Assembly: GCA_013791775.1 (NCBI GenBank)
Contig: VMTE01000001.1
Location: 1-62,773 of the forward strand
Origin: Hyphomonas sp.
GTDB lineage: Bacteria; Pseudomonadota; Alphaproteobacteria; Caulobacterales; Hyphomonadaceae
Reading direction: 5' to 3'
Length of the DNA: 62,773 nt
Positions 39,801 through 47,579 of the stretch are shown here, piece after piece (the stretch's first letter is position 1; each line of letters opens with the position of its first letter). The notes beneath the pieces are model-generated. The model did not search any database. It was not told the origin of the DNA and saw nothing but the letters and a program-made list of their open reading frames with translations. A program made the translations under genes and the position numbers.

Positions 39801-40006
39801 CCCCGGAACTGTCGAACTTCGACGCTTCGGTCGCCTGGGATGTCACCGACCGTCTCCGCATCGTCGGAAACGTGTCGAACCTGACGGACGAGTTCCCGCC
39901 GCAGACGATCACGGGTACGTTCGACCAGGCCAACACTGACGCGGCGCTCTACGCACCGTGGGTGATCGGCCGGACGTTCTCGGTCCAGGCCCGCCTGAAG
40001 TTCTAA
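36863..40006 (+). CDS. TonB-dependent outer membrane receptor
   Basis: 1047 residues, GTG start with GGAGG 6 bases upstream. Signal peptide (FAGALIASAALPAIAQ), a short acidic linker, then the TonB-box-like region EKVTVTGSRL. The plug contains RGLGPARTLVLVDGERVPG and VEVVTGGASAVYGSDAIAGV; the barrel ends in the expected aromatic residue (FSVQARLKF). The long form with cysteine-containing loops is typical of receptors for large or oligomeric substrates in this clade. The ligand is unknown. A terminator follows. Confidence 0.95.
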   Translation: MSEKNWKTRLLTSSVFAGALIASAALPAIAQTEDEPVATTAPAADETEARQEKVTVTGSRLALADFQAISPVTSVSSEAIELNATLTLETLLNELPQVIPGNTVTSNNSGGEDFATIDLRGLGPARTLVLVDGERVPGSSTTGVVDLNSIPAGLVDRVEVVTGGASAVYGSDAIAGVVNFILKDDYEGAQVTVGGGAGFDGNAKYETADFLFGGNFDNGKGNMVAYASYFNRDGVFQSQYDYSRVSQALVYGYQYDYSTSSGRYTGVIAADSLEEYLAARAALLAVPANANQANFAGTFVGGGSATPPWGSISNSSANPFQNLSTNAATAGQFAAANTDCDPATAPVAVNGGNLSFNDSGQLTPYFSSRGCAVPIRANGSSRYNYAPDNYIYLPAERFGVQTFGNYDVTDTIHMKTFLSYVRSITQVQLAATPITGLSIPVSSPAIAGADGIVGTADDPHPDLSAALNSRPTPGANFTYAWRSNGVGPRKGEFINSNLLGRVTFDGSITEDWEWNASAGWGQGQFNATLQNNVNRPALLQGVAGCANVPVSAQLPGCVNVDIFGPPSLTPDAAAASFIRTDVQTSQSIEQIAFSGFVRGPLFKLPAGEVSSVFGLEYRQDDVRLVVDDAQRRGEIAGFNAVQNINGQLDVYEAYTEVSIPILADLPMAEELSVDLGYRASDYSTVGSIESYKYGFRYAPIDWLRFRGVYNKAARAPSALESFQAGDQGFPSFVDPCRAGNTSGDATLRAFCGTNGAIGAGFVPAANLATFAASNSQVQAFSFGNPNLSPETGETSTIGLVFEPDFLPVGTLRSTVDWFNIKLTDAIVSRGAQTILNSCYNNLGTTAQSASDCQQIVRDPATGQVTSVNTSLTNSLGETEISGWDIQVDYELGLDEVVSTLPGTVGLNLLLTLTDEWLVNGDDFVGTTEAGIGAATPEYKAITTVDYRLDDWTFQLRHNYVPGLAQDYPGGTFEGTLAPDTPELSNFDASVAWDVTDRLRIVGNVSNLTDEFPPQTITGTFDQANTDAALYAPWVIGRTFSVQARLKF

Positions 40007-40027
40007 GCTTCGGACGAACCAAGACAG

Positions 40028-40057
40028 GGGGCGGCAGGGAAACCTGTCGCCCTTTTT
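40028..40057 (+). terminator. Intrinsic terminator after the TonB receptor gene
   Basis: GGGCGGCAGG (40028-40037) pairs with CCTGTCGCCC (40043-40052) with one G-U pair and is followed by five T residues. Confidence 0.85.
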
Positions 40058-40171
40058 CTTTGTGCCGGCGCCGGATGAAAGCGCGGCGCAGGAAGGCTGA
40101 TACCGGGGAGGCCGGTCAACGAATTTGCGTCTTTGAAAAGGGGCCGTTGCCGGCGTCAGGCAGGCGGCGGA

Positions 40172-41809
40172 CTACCAGACGGGATCGCCGGCCGCGTCCA
40201 CGAATCCCAGCTGTTCGAGCCGTTCGCGCAGGGGCTCGAACTCAGTCTCATAGGTCCGCCAGGCGCCGACGCCCTGGCTGTTGATCGGGCTGCGCACCTG
40301 CGTGCTCGATGCGGTCGAGACGCCGCCCCTGGCCTTGTGCGGCGACAGGCAGTCCTCGTGGAAGGACAGGCCGGACTTCGCCAACAGGGCGCGGATTTCC
40401 GTCTCCGGATCGGCGATCAGTTTTTCCAGCGTGACTTCCACGAACACGTCGCCGAGTTCGGCGCGCCAATGGTCCGTCAGCTGACGGTAGAGGCCGTAGG
40501 CGCTGGCGAGGTCCTCGAACCGGTAGGACCAGGTGTACGAGCTCTCGCCGAACAGGATCTTGTAGGCGCCGAACAGCGAATCCATCGGCGCGCGGCGCAG
40601 GTGGACGATGCGGGCCTGCGGGAAGGCGCGGCGCATGGCGCCGACGAGGTGATAGTTCTGCGGCAACTTCTCGGTGAAGAACCGCGTTGTGGCGCCGCGA
40701 TATTCAAGGCCGCGCAGATAGAAGGCGGCTACCTTCGACCAGTCGATGCCGCCCATGCCCGCGACGGTATTGAGGTCGAGATCGCCGAAGCGCGACAGCT
40801 CCAGCGCGTCACGGATCGCCAGCGCGAGGCCGTGCGTCTCGCCCATGTCGGTGACGTCCGGGTGGGCGGAAAAGATGCGCTCAACCAGCGTCGTGCCGGA
40901 TCGGGGCAGGCCGACGATGAAGATCGGTGTGACACCGCCGGTGTCTGTTGGGGGCTGGTCGAGGCCGCCGCTGAACCGCTTGATCAGCGATTCGGTATAG
41001 GCGCGGCGGTCTTCATAGGCATAGGGCGCGCTGGCATGGGCGAGGCGGGCGCCTTCGGACAGGGACGACCAGGCGAGGGCGTGGTCGCCGATGTCGTGGG
41101 CTTCCTTGAACAGCGCGTAGCAGAGGCGCGTGCGGTCAAGGTCTGCCAGCGGGCCCGAACGCAGCGCCGCCTGGATCTGGTCGATATGGTTGCGGTCCGG
41201 CGTCCATTTGCGGCAGTCGGACAAGGAATAGTAGGCGAGCGCATGGCCAGGTGCGAAGGTCAGCAGCTTCTCGAACCCGAACACCGCATCGTCGATATGG
41301 CCTAGGTGGCGATGGGCGAGGGCGCGGTTGTAGAAGGCCGCGGGATCCTGCGGCATGTGTTTCACGGCTTCCTCGGCGTGCGCCAGGGCGTCTTCGAAGA
41401 GGCTGCTTGTGGTGTAGGCGTTGGACAGCACGTCATGCTGGCGCGGGCCCATCCGGCCGAGCGCGCTGACCCGGCGGCCGAGTTCCACCGCTTCGCCGCA
41501 CCGGCCGCGATTGGCGAGCACGCGGCACCGCTCGATCGCCAGCAGCGTGTAGGCGGGATCGGTTTCCGGCAGGGCCGCCAGGGCGTCGCCCAGCGCCCGG
41601 TCATCGTCGGCGCTGCCCATCCGCATCAGGGCCGCGCACAAGGTCACCCAGGCCTCGGCCCGGCGGGGCTCGGCGCGCAGCACGGCCTGCGCAAAGTCGG
41701 CCGCGCCCGGCAGGTCGCCGCGCCGCAGACGCATCTGGGCTTCATTCAGCAGGCCTGCAATGTTTGCAGGAGAAGGCGGCAAGGCGCGGGTTTCGGGGGG
41801 CAGGCTCAT
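40172..41809 (-). CDS. TPR-containing sulfotransferase
   Basis: 545 residues. The N-terminal half (about 15-250) is TPR-type helical repeats. The C-terminal half is a PAPS-dependent sulfotransferase: 5'-phosphosulfate loop GLPRSGTT at 300-307, and RIVHLRRAPMDSLFGAYK as the 3'-phosphate-binding segment. This combination resembles protein-tyrosine sulfotransferase-like enzymes, but the acceptor here is unknown. No signal peptide. Divergent from the S9 peptidase; its tail faces the TonB receptor gene. Confidence 0.9.
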   Translation of the reverse strand: MSLPPETRALPPSPANIAGLLNEAQMRLRRGDLPGAADFAQAVLRAEPRRAEAWVTLCAALMRMGSADDDRALGDALAALPETDPAYTLLAIERCRVLANRGRCGEAVELGRRVSALGRMGPRQHDVLSNAYTTSSLFEDALAHAEEAVKHMPQDPAAFYNRALAHRHLGHIDDAVFGFEKLLTFAPGHALAYYSLSDCRKWTPDRNHIDQIQAALRSGPLADLDRTRLCYALFKEAHDIGDHALAWSSLSEGARLAHASAPYAYEDRRAYTESLIKRFSGGLDQPPTDTGGVTPIFIVGLPRSGTTLVERIFSAHPDVTDMGETHGLALAIRDALELSRFGDLDLNTVAGMGGIDWSKVAAFYLRGLEYRGATTRFFTEKLPQNYHLVGAMRRAFPQARIVHLRRAPMDSLFGAYKILFGESSYTWSYRFEDLASAYGLYRQLTDHWRAELGDVFVEVTLEKLIADPETEIRALLAKSGLSFHEDCLSPHKARGGVSTASSTQVRSPINSQGVGAWRTYETEFEPLRERLEQLGFVDAAGDPVW

Positions 41810-41857
41810 GCCGGGTGTGTTAGCGGCTCCGGTTCAGGCGGTCACTACCAAAACTCC

Positions 41858-41887
41858 TTGACGGCGCCGCTGCACACCCGATTATCT
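41858..41887 (+). promoter_or_regulatory. Putative promoter of the S9 peptidase gene
   Basis: TTGACGG at 41858-41864 and TTATCT at 41882-41887, 17-bp spacer after the hexamer, in the divergent gap between the sulfotransferase and peptidase genes. The -35 matches the Caulobacter consensus exactly; the -10 is weak. Confidence 0.4.
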
Positions 41888-41933
41888 TCCCATAGGGCGT
41901 TGAAACAATCCATTCTGAGCGGGAGTCTTCCTC

Positions 41934-43997
41934 ATGCGCGTTAAACAGCTTGGCGCAGCCTTTGCTGCGCTATCCATCATGGCGTCGGCCGGCAGCCTTG
42001 CCGCAGCGCCGGCGTCGGCAGAACCGGCGCGTGCTGATGTCAGTCTGTTCGTCGGTTACGATACATTCCGGGCCGCAACCCTGTCGCCGGACGGGCGCTA
42101 TGTGGCCGGCGTCCTGCGCGACGCCGAGGGCGACTTGCTGATCATTCACGACCGGACGACGAAGACGACCCGGCCGATCCAGCGTGCGCGCGCTGACCAG
42201 AACCTCGAACTGGCGTCCGTCCAGTTCAAGGGCAATGACCGGTTGGTCTTCGGCCTGCAGCAGAAATTCGAGATCGTTCAGGGCAAGTCCACCATCACAC
42301 GCGTCAAGGACGAGGACAGCGACGAAGGGTTCAGCTTCGTCTCGCGCGTCTATGCCTCGAAACTCGACGGCACCGGCCTCGTCTCGCTGTATGATCCGGC
42401 CTTGGAGCAAGGGTTTCCGCGCTGGCTGAGCGCCGGCATCGACAACATCCTGCCGGATGACCCGGACCATGTGCTGATCCGCACGCCATCGACGGGTGGC
42501 ACCCAGCTTCGCAAGGTCGATATCCGCACCGGCAAGTACACGCTGGTCGAAACCGGCAGCAGCAAGACGATCAGCTGGCTGGTGGACAGCAACCTGAAAC
42601 CCGTGATGCGCGTTGATTCGGTGGCCAGCGGGCGTGGCCGCGTCTGGTCGCGCCGCGATGCGTCAGGCAAGTGGGCCGAGGTGGCCCGGTACATGGGCGC
42701 CGACAATGCGAACTCGGGCGCGGATTTCGAAGGCCTCGGCCGCGGCCCCCGCCCGGACACGGTCATCGTCCGCGCACGGACGGAAAGCCGCGATACGGTC
42801 GGCCTCTACGTGTACAACACCAGCGCTGGCAAGTACGAGGAAGAGCTCTATACCAACGACAAGTGGGATGTGAGCGGTGTGATCCGTTCGCCGTCGACGG
42901 CGGCCTCGATCGGGGCCTGCTTCCTTGAATACAAGGTCAAATGTATCCCGAGCGATGAAAAGTTTGCGTCGCACTGGCTGGCGATCGAAGAAGCCGTCGG
43001 CCCCGACAGCAACCTCCGTCTCGAATCCGGCGGCAGCCTCGACGGCTTCCTCATGGTCAGCACCGACGGCCCGAAAGATCCGGGTACGTTCTATATCTAC
43101 GATACCAAGACCCGGTCACTTGAAGTGTTCCAGACCGCCCGGGCCGGACTCGATACCAGCCTGATGCCGTCCGCGACGATCATGGACTACACGGCCAAGG
43201 ACGGCACGGAGATGTGGGGCTATCTCTGGCTTCCGCCGGGCGCCACGGTCGAGACGCGCAACCTTCCGACCATCGTGCTGCCGCACGGCGGCCCGGAATC
43301 CCGCGATGCCTGGGGCTTTGATCCGCTGGCAGGGTACTGGGCAGCGCAGGGCTATGCGGTGTTCCAGCCGCACTTCCGCGGCGGCGCTGGCTCCGGCCGG
43401 GGCTGGGTCGAAGCGGGACACGGCCAGTGGGGACAGCTGATCCAGGAAGACATCAATGATGGCACGCGCGCGCTGATTTCAAAGGGTATTGCCGATGCGA
43501 ACCGCATCTGCATCGCCGGCTGGTCGCATGGCGGCTACGTGGCCTTCACTGCCAGCTATCGCGACACGGAACTCTACAAGTGCTCGCTGGCCGGCGCGGG
43601 TGTTTCCGATTTGCGGGACATGCAGTCCTGGGTGCGCAAGGAGCAGGGCGGCACGCAGAGCACCAGCTACAAGTACTGGGCCGAGGCGATCGGTGATCCG
43701 AATGCGGACGCCGCCAAGCTCGACAAGTACTCGGCGCGCCGCCACGCCGCAGAGGTGGGCATGCCGCTCCTGATCGTTCACGGCGAACTCGACTACACGG
43801 TGCCTGTGGAACAATCGCGCGACATGGTCACGGCGATGAAGAAGGCCAACAAGCCTTACGAGTACGTCGAGATCAAGGACATGGACCACTACCTGCGTCC
43901 GGACCAGGGCGATGACTGGAAGCAGGTGCTCACCAAGGGCAAGGCGTTCTTCGACACACATATCGGCCCGGGCTGGACCCCGCCGGCGACGCCCTGA
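41934..43997 (+). CDS. Secreted S9-family (prolyl oligopeptidase-like) peptidase
   Basis: 687 residues. Signal peptide (AFAALSIMASAGSLAAAPASA), an N-terminal beta-propeller (about 35-420), then an alpha/beta hydrolase domain. Nucleophile S531 is in GWSHGGY; the aspartate is expected in HGELDYTVP and the histidine in DMDHYLR. Periplasmic S9 peptidases near TonB receptors often process imported peptides; lasso-peptide isopeptidases are one such branch, but no lasso genes are here. GGGAG precedes the ATG. Confidence 0.92.
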   Translation: MRVKQLGAAFAALSIMASAGSLAAAPASAEPARADVSLFVGYDTFRAATLSPDGRYVAGVLRDAEGDLLIIHDRTTKTTRPIQRARADQNLELASVQFKGNDRLVFGLQQKFEIVQGKSTITRVKDEDSDEGFSFVSRVYASKLDGTGLVSLYDPALEQGFPRWLSAGIDNILPDDPDHVLIRTPSTGGTQLRKVDIRTGKYTLVETGSSKTISWLVDSNLKPVMRVDSVASGRGRVWSRRDASGKWAEVARYMGADNANSGADFEGLGRGPRPDTVIVRARTESRDTVGLYVYNTSAGKYEEELYTNDKWDVSGVIRSPSTAASIGACFLEYKVKCIPSDEKFASHWLAIEEAVGPDSNLRLESGGSLDGFLMVSTDGPKDPGTFYIYDTKTRSLEVFQTARAGLDTSLMPSATIMDYTAKDGTEMWGYLWLPPGATVETRNLPTIVLPHGGPESRDAWGFDPLAGYWAAQGYAVFQPHFRGGAGSGRGWVEAGHGQWGQLIQEDINDGTRALISKGIADANRICIAGWSHGGYVAFTASYRDTELYKCSLAGAGVSDLRDMQSWVRKEQGGTQSTSYKYWAEAIGDPNADAAKLDKYSARRHAAEVGMPLLIVHGELDYTVPVEQSRDMVTAMKKANKPYEYVEIKDMDHYLRPDQGDDWKQVLTKGKAFFDTHIGPGWTPPATP

Positions 43998-44024
43998 TCG
44001 CGGGTCAGGTGCTGGAATGAAATG

Positions 44025-44055
44025 GCTCGTCCGGTTCTGCCGGGCGAGCTTTTTT
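44025..44055 (+). terminator. Intrinsic terminator between the S9 peptidase and the oxygenase gene
   Basis: GCTCGTCCGG (44025-44034) pairs with CCGGGCGAGC (44040-44049) and is followed by six T residues on the plus strand. It may also slow transcription from the minus-strand gene that ends at 44055. Confidence 0.85.
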
Positions 44056-45755
44056 CATTCGGGGACGAGGTCGAACGCGACGCTGATGCGTTCGGCATCT
44101 TCGGAGAAAGCGTTCACGCCGTGCCACATATAGGACGGGAACAGGACCAGGCGGCCCGGCTTGGGGCAGACCGAGCGCTCGGGGTCGATGCCGGCTACCG
44201 GGTAGAACGGCGCGCCGAACGTGATCCAGCCCTCGTTCGAATTGCTCTCGGGACGGACGGATGGCGGAACGACGACATAGAAGGCGGTCGAGATCCAGCC
44301 TTCCGGGTGGATGTGGTTGACGTGGCTGCCGCCTTTGACAAGGCGAACGGACCAGCAACCCTGCATCCGCCAGCGGCCGGTGTTCTTTGCCAGAAAGGGG
44401 TGGCCCGGATCATGGCCGAGGGCCGCGAGGTACTGGTTTATCGGGGCCCGCATGGCGGCGAAGAGTTTCTCGACGAGCGGATCCTGCGGCACGTCGGGGT
44501 TCAGCTGAAGCTGCGAGCCGCCGCGCAGAGATTGTTCGAGCGGATGGTTGCTGAAGCCGTGCAGCTCGCGCAGCCGGGCCGCGAGGTCGGTGATGAAATC
44601 TTCCGTGGTCTGATAACCTTCCGGCGGCGGCAGGTCGAACGGCTGCACGAAGCGGTCATAGTCGTAGTTGGTGCGATAGGACACATCGCCGGTCGCGCGG
44701 CGGGCGACGGCATCGACGGCAATCCATTCCTGGTCGGCCGGATCAAGGGCGAGGCCCCAGGTTGCATGCGCGAGCGCCTCGGCCGGGGCGCCGGCGGAGA
44801 GGAGGATGCTGCCGGCGTTGCGGCGCACCCAGTCGGTGCGCGGCAGCTGCGCCGCTGACAGGCGCGCAAGGTGGGCGGCTTCGTCATGGCGTTCGAGGGC
44901 CGAGAGCACAATGGCGCTGGCGCTGGCGAGGTGGGGCGACGGGTGCAGCCGGCGCAGGGCCTCGAGGCGCGCCAGCGCGTCCTCGAACCGGCCGGCCCGG
45001 CGCAGCAGGTCGGATGCGGCCATGCCGAGCGCCACGTCGCCGGGGCGGGCATTGGCGGCAGCGATCAGGCCATCGGCGAACGTGTCCTTTTCGCCCGACA
45101 TCCAGGCAATCATTGCAAGGGCGCGGTGCAGGCTGGCATCGGCCGGAAACCGTCCGAGGGCGGAGGTTAGCAGTGTGCGTGCGGCCTCGATCTGCCCGGA
45201 GCCGACCAGCGCGCCGGCGTGCATCTCGATGGCGGGCGGGAAATCGGCATGCTTGCGGAATGCCGGTTCGGCTTCGGACCATTGGCCGGCATGGCCGAGC
45301 CCGGCGGCCCGGATCAGTGCCATGTTGCGGCTGGATGGATTGGCGGCGAGGGCCCGGCCTGCCGCGTCGGCGGCTTCGCTCCAGCGTCCGGTCTGGCGGA
45401 GGGCGTCGGCCTTCAGGGACCAGAAGTCAAAGCCCTGCCGGGCCGAAGCGGGCAGGCGGTTCAGGGCGGCCAGAGCCAGGGGAAACTTGCCGGCCTGGAT
45501 CAGCATCAGGGCGCGGCGCAGCGCAAGACGGGGCTGGGTCTGACTGCCGGCTTCCTCGAGAGCCCGGGCGCCTTCCAGGGCAAGGCCTTGCGCGTAGCGG
45601 GCCTCGCCGATCGCTTCCCAGATCCGCGCGCGGGCCGCAGGCGCGGGCGAAGCCGCGAGCACGGCGATCAAGTCCGCCTCGGCGCCGGCCGCATCCCCGG
45701 CCTTCAGGCGGGCGAGGGCCTGGCGTTCGAGGGGGCTGGGACCTGCAGGGTTCAT
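44055..45755 (-). CDS. TPR-containing putative 2OG-Fe(II) oxygenase
   Basis: 566 residues. TPR-like helical repeats fill about 10-370; the C-terminal 190 residues are an oxygenase domain with a histidine cluster (GSHVNHIHPEGWISTAFYV), then GRLVLFPSYMWHGVNAF and RISVAFD as the distal histidine and 2OG-binding arginine. Predicted cytoplasmic. Target unknown; TPRs suggest a protein substrate. It is the last gene of an apparent operon with the two RNA methyltransferase genes upstream (19-bp gap). Confidence 0.85.
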   Translation of the reverse strand: MNPAGPSPLERQALARLKAGDAAGAEADLIAVLAASPAPAARARIWEAIGEARYAQGLALEGARALEEAGSQTQPRLALRRALMLIQAGKFPLALAALNRLPASARQGFDFWSLKADALRQTGRWSEAADAAGRALAANPSSRNMALIRAAGLGHAGQWSEAEPAFRKHADFPPAIEMHAGALVGSGQIEAARTLLTSALGRFPADASLHRALAMIAWMSGEKDTFADGLIAAANARPGDVALGMAASDLLRRAGRFEDALARLEALRRLHPSPHLASASAIVLSALERHDEAAHLARLSAAQLPRTDWVRRNAGSILLSAGAPAEALAHATWGLALDPADQEWIAVDAVARRATGDVSYRTNYDYDRFVQPFDLPPPEGYQTTEDFITDLAARLRELHGFSNHPLEQSLRGGSQLQLNPDVPQDPLVEKLFAAMRAPINQYLAALGHDPGHPFLAKNTGRWRMQGCWSVRLVKGGSHVNHIHPEGWISTAFYVVVPPSVRPESNSNEGWITFGAPFYPVAGIDPERSVCPKPGRLVLFPSYMWHGVNAFSEDAERISVAFDLVPE

Positions 45756-45774
45756 GGGACCAGTCTAGCCATGC

Positions 45775-46668
45775 TCAGCCGGCGCGCCAGCGGGCATAAA
45801 GCGCCGTTGGCAGCAGGCGGTCGCTGCCCGCTTGCGGAATCGCCATCTCGCCTTGCTCCATGACACCGCCGAAAGGCGACAGGCGGTCGGCCAGCGTCTG
45901 GGCGAGGGCGAGGTAGGAGAGGCGCACGGCGTAGGCAGTGGCGATGACGAAGAGGGGGCTGTCCGTCAGCAGGGATTGCACCCCGTCCAGCAGGGCGGGC
46001 AGGTCTTCCTCGAAGCGCCAGGTCTCGCCCGTGGTGCCGCGCCCGAATTTCGGCGGGTCGAGAATGATCGCGTCATACTTGCTGCCCCGGCGCTGCTCGC
46101 GGGCGACGAACTTCATGGCGTCGTCGGCAATCCAGCGGATGGTGCGGTCGCCCAGACCGGAGAGGTCCTGGTTGTCCTTGCCATAGCCGTTGGATTTCGG
46201 GCTGGCATCAAGGTGGACGACGTCGGCGCCGGCGGCGGCGCAGGCGAGCGACATCAGGCCGGTATAGCCGAACAGGTTCAGCACTTTCACCGGGCGGCCG
46301 GCGGCGCGGATCTGGTCCTGCGCGAAACGCCAGTGTACGGAGTGTTCCTGGAACACGCCCATATGGCGGAAGGCGGTGCGCCGCGCGGTGAAGGTGAGGC
46401 CGTTCCAGCGCATCGGCCAGCTTTCGGGCGCGCGCGGAGAGAGGATTTCCCACTGGCCGGCGCCGTCTTCGTCGGGGCCCTTGGCGGCAAAGCGGGCGTC
46501 GGCTTTCCAGCTCTGGACGGGTTTGGCCGGATTCCAGAAGGCCTGGGGATCGGGGCGGATCACGGTCTGGCTGCCGAAGCGCTCGAGCTTCTGCAGGTGG
46601 CCGGAATCGAGCAGGGCGTAGTCGTCCCAGTCGTCGGCGATCAGGAGGCGGGTTTCGGTTTTCATCAT
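45775..46668 (-). CDS. SAM-dependent methyltransferase, RlmI/RlmK-like
   Basis: 297 residues. Class I methyltransferase: VLNLFGYTGLMSLACAAAGA is the SAM loop and DAIILDPPKFGRG the DPPKF motif typical of rRNA cytosine/guanine methyltransferases of the RlmI/RlmK/RlmL branch. The usual N-terminal PUA domain is missing or replaced by a short divergent region (about 1-80). The start ATG overlaps the stop of the upstream SpoU gene (ATGATGA), so the two are coupled. Confidence 0.85.
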   Translation of the reverse strand: MMKTETRLLIADDWDDYALLDSGHLQKLERFGSQTVIRPDPQAFWNPAKPVQSWKADARFAAKGPDEDGAGQWEILSPRAPESWPMRWNGLTFTARRTAFRHMGVFQEHSVHWRFAQDQIRAAGRPVKVLNLFGYTGLMSLACAAAGADVVHLDASPKSNGYGKDNQDLSGLGDRTIRWIADDAMKFVAREQRRGSKYDAIILDPPKFGRGTTGETWRFEEDLPALLDGVQSLLTDSPLFVIATAYAVRLSYLALAQTLADRLSPFGGVMEQGEMAIPQAGSDRLLPTALYARWRAG

Positions 46669-47483
46669 GTGTAGCCTCGCTGGCGCCAGGCTTCGTAGAT
46701 CATCACGGCCGTGGCCTGCGCGAGATTGAGGCTGTCGGCGCCGCCGCGCATCGGGATCAGGGAGAGGTGGTCGCAGGCGGCCTCGACGTCAGGCGGAAGG
46801 CCGGCCTGCTCGTTGCCCATCAGGATGACCGACGGGGCGCCGAACGGGGCGGCATCGTGGCGGATCGTGCCGTTGACGCTTGCGGCGGTGAGGGTGAGGC
46901 CCCGGGCCTGCCGCCAGGCATTGAACGCGTCGAAGTCCGCCTGGGCGAACGGCATGTCGAACAGCGAGCCCATGGAGGCGCGCACACATTCGAAACTGTA
47001 GGGATCGCAGCAGGTGCCGAGCAGGATGACGCCGCTGGCGCCAGCGCAGTCGGCGGTGCGCAGGATGGTGCCGAGATTGCCGGGATCGCGCACTTCGTAA
47101 AGCGCCACATAAAGCGGCGCGGTTGCTTCCGGCGCGGGCAGGGCCTCCGGCGCGATGTGGCGCTGGCGGAAGGCAGCGACCACGCTCTGGGCGTTGTCCT
47201 TCTGGGTAATCTTCGACATCAGCCGTTCGGGGGCCAGCACGACCCGGGCGCCGGAGGCTTCGGCCTGGCGGGCAAGGGCGGCAATCTGGGGCCGATCCGC
47301 CATGTCTGCGGCGATGACCACGGTTTCGGCCTGCCAGCCGCGCGCGAGGCCCTGTCCGACGATTCGTGCCCCTTCTGCCAGAAAAAGGCCGGATTCAGTC
47401 CGTTCCTTCTTCCGTTCAAGTCCCTTCAGGGCCTTGATCAGAGGGTTGGACGGGCTGGTCAGCAGTTCGGGCGGACGTTTCAT
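46665..47483 (-). CDS. SpoU/TrmH-family RNA 2'-O-methyltransferase
   Basis: 272 residues. The knotted SPOUT fold is shown by LYEVRDPGNLGTILRTADCAG, ILMGNEQAGLPPDV and IPMRGGADSLNLAQATAVMIYE. An N-terminal RNA-binding substrate domain starts SPSNPLIKALKGLERKKERTESG. This is the RlmB/TsnR-like type, modifying 23S rRNA or tRNA. The ATG at 47483 is chosen by family alignment; an in-frame ATG at 47537 is possible, and neither has a strong ribosome site. Confidence 0.93.
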   Translation of the reverse strand: MKRPPELLTSPSNPLIKALKGLERKKERTESGLFLAEGARIVGQGLARGWQAETVVIAADMADRPQIAALARQAEASGARVVLAPERLMSKITQKDNAQSVVAAFRQRHIAPEALPAPEATAPLYVALYEVRDPGNLGTILRTADCAGASGVILLGTCCDPYSFECVRASMGSLFDMPFAQADFDAFNAWRQARGLTLTAASVNGTIRHDAAPFGAPSVILMGNEQAGLPPDVEAACDHLSLIPMRGGADSLNLAQATAVMIYEAWRQRGYT

Positions 47484-47579
47484 GGATGGGGCAGCCTGTG
47501 GGCCTGATGTCTTGCAGTTCGTTAATGAATAGGGCATCCCAAGAAGAAGGGACAATGTTAACAGGAGGTCAGCGACGTC

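Noticed and set aside
36863-43997. Lasso-peptide uptake locus (TonB receptor plus isopeptidase)
   Set aside because: The S9 peptidase could resemble the isopeptidases, but no precursor, cyclase or protease genes are in the window and the receptor shows no specific marker.
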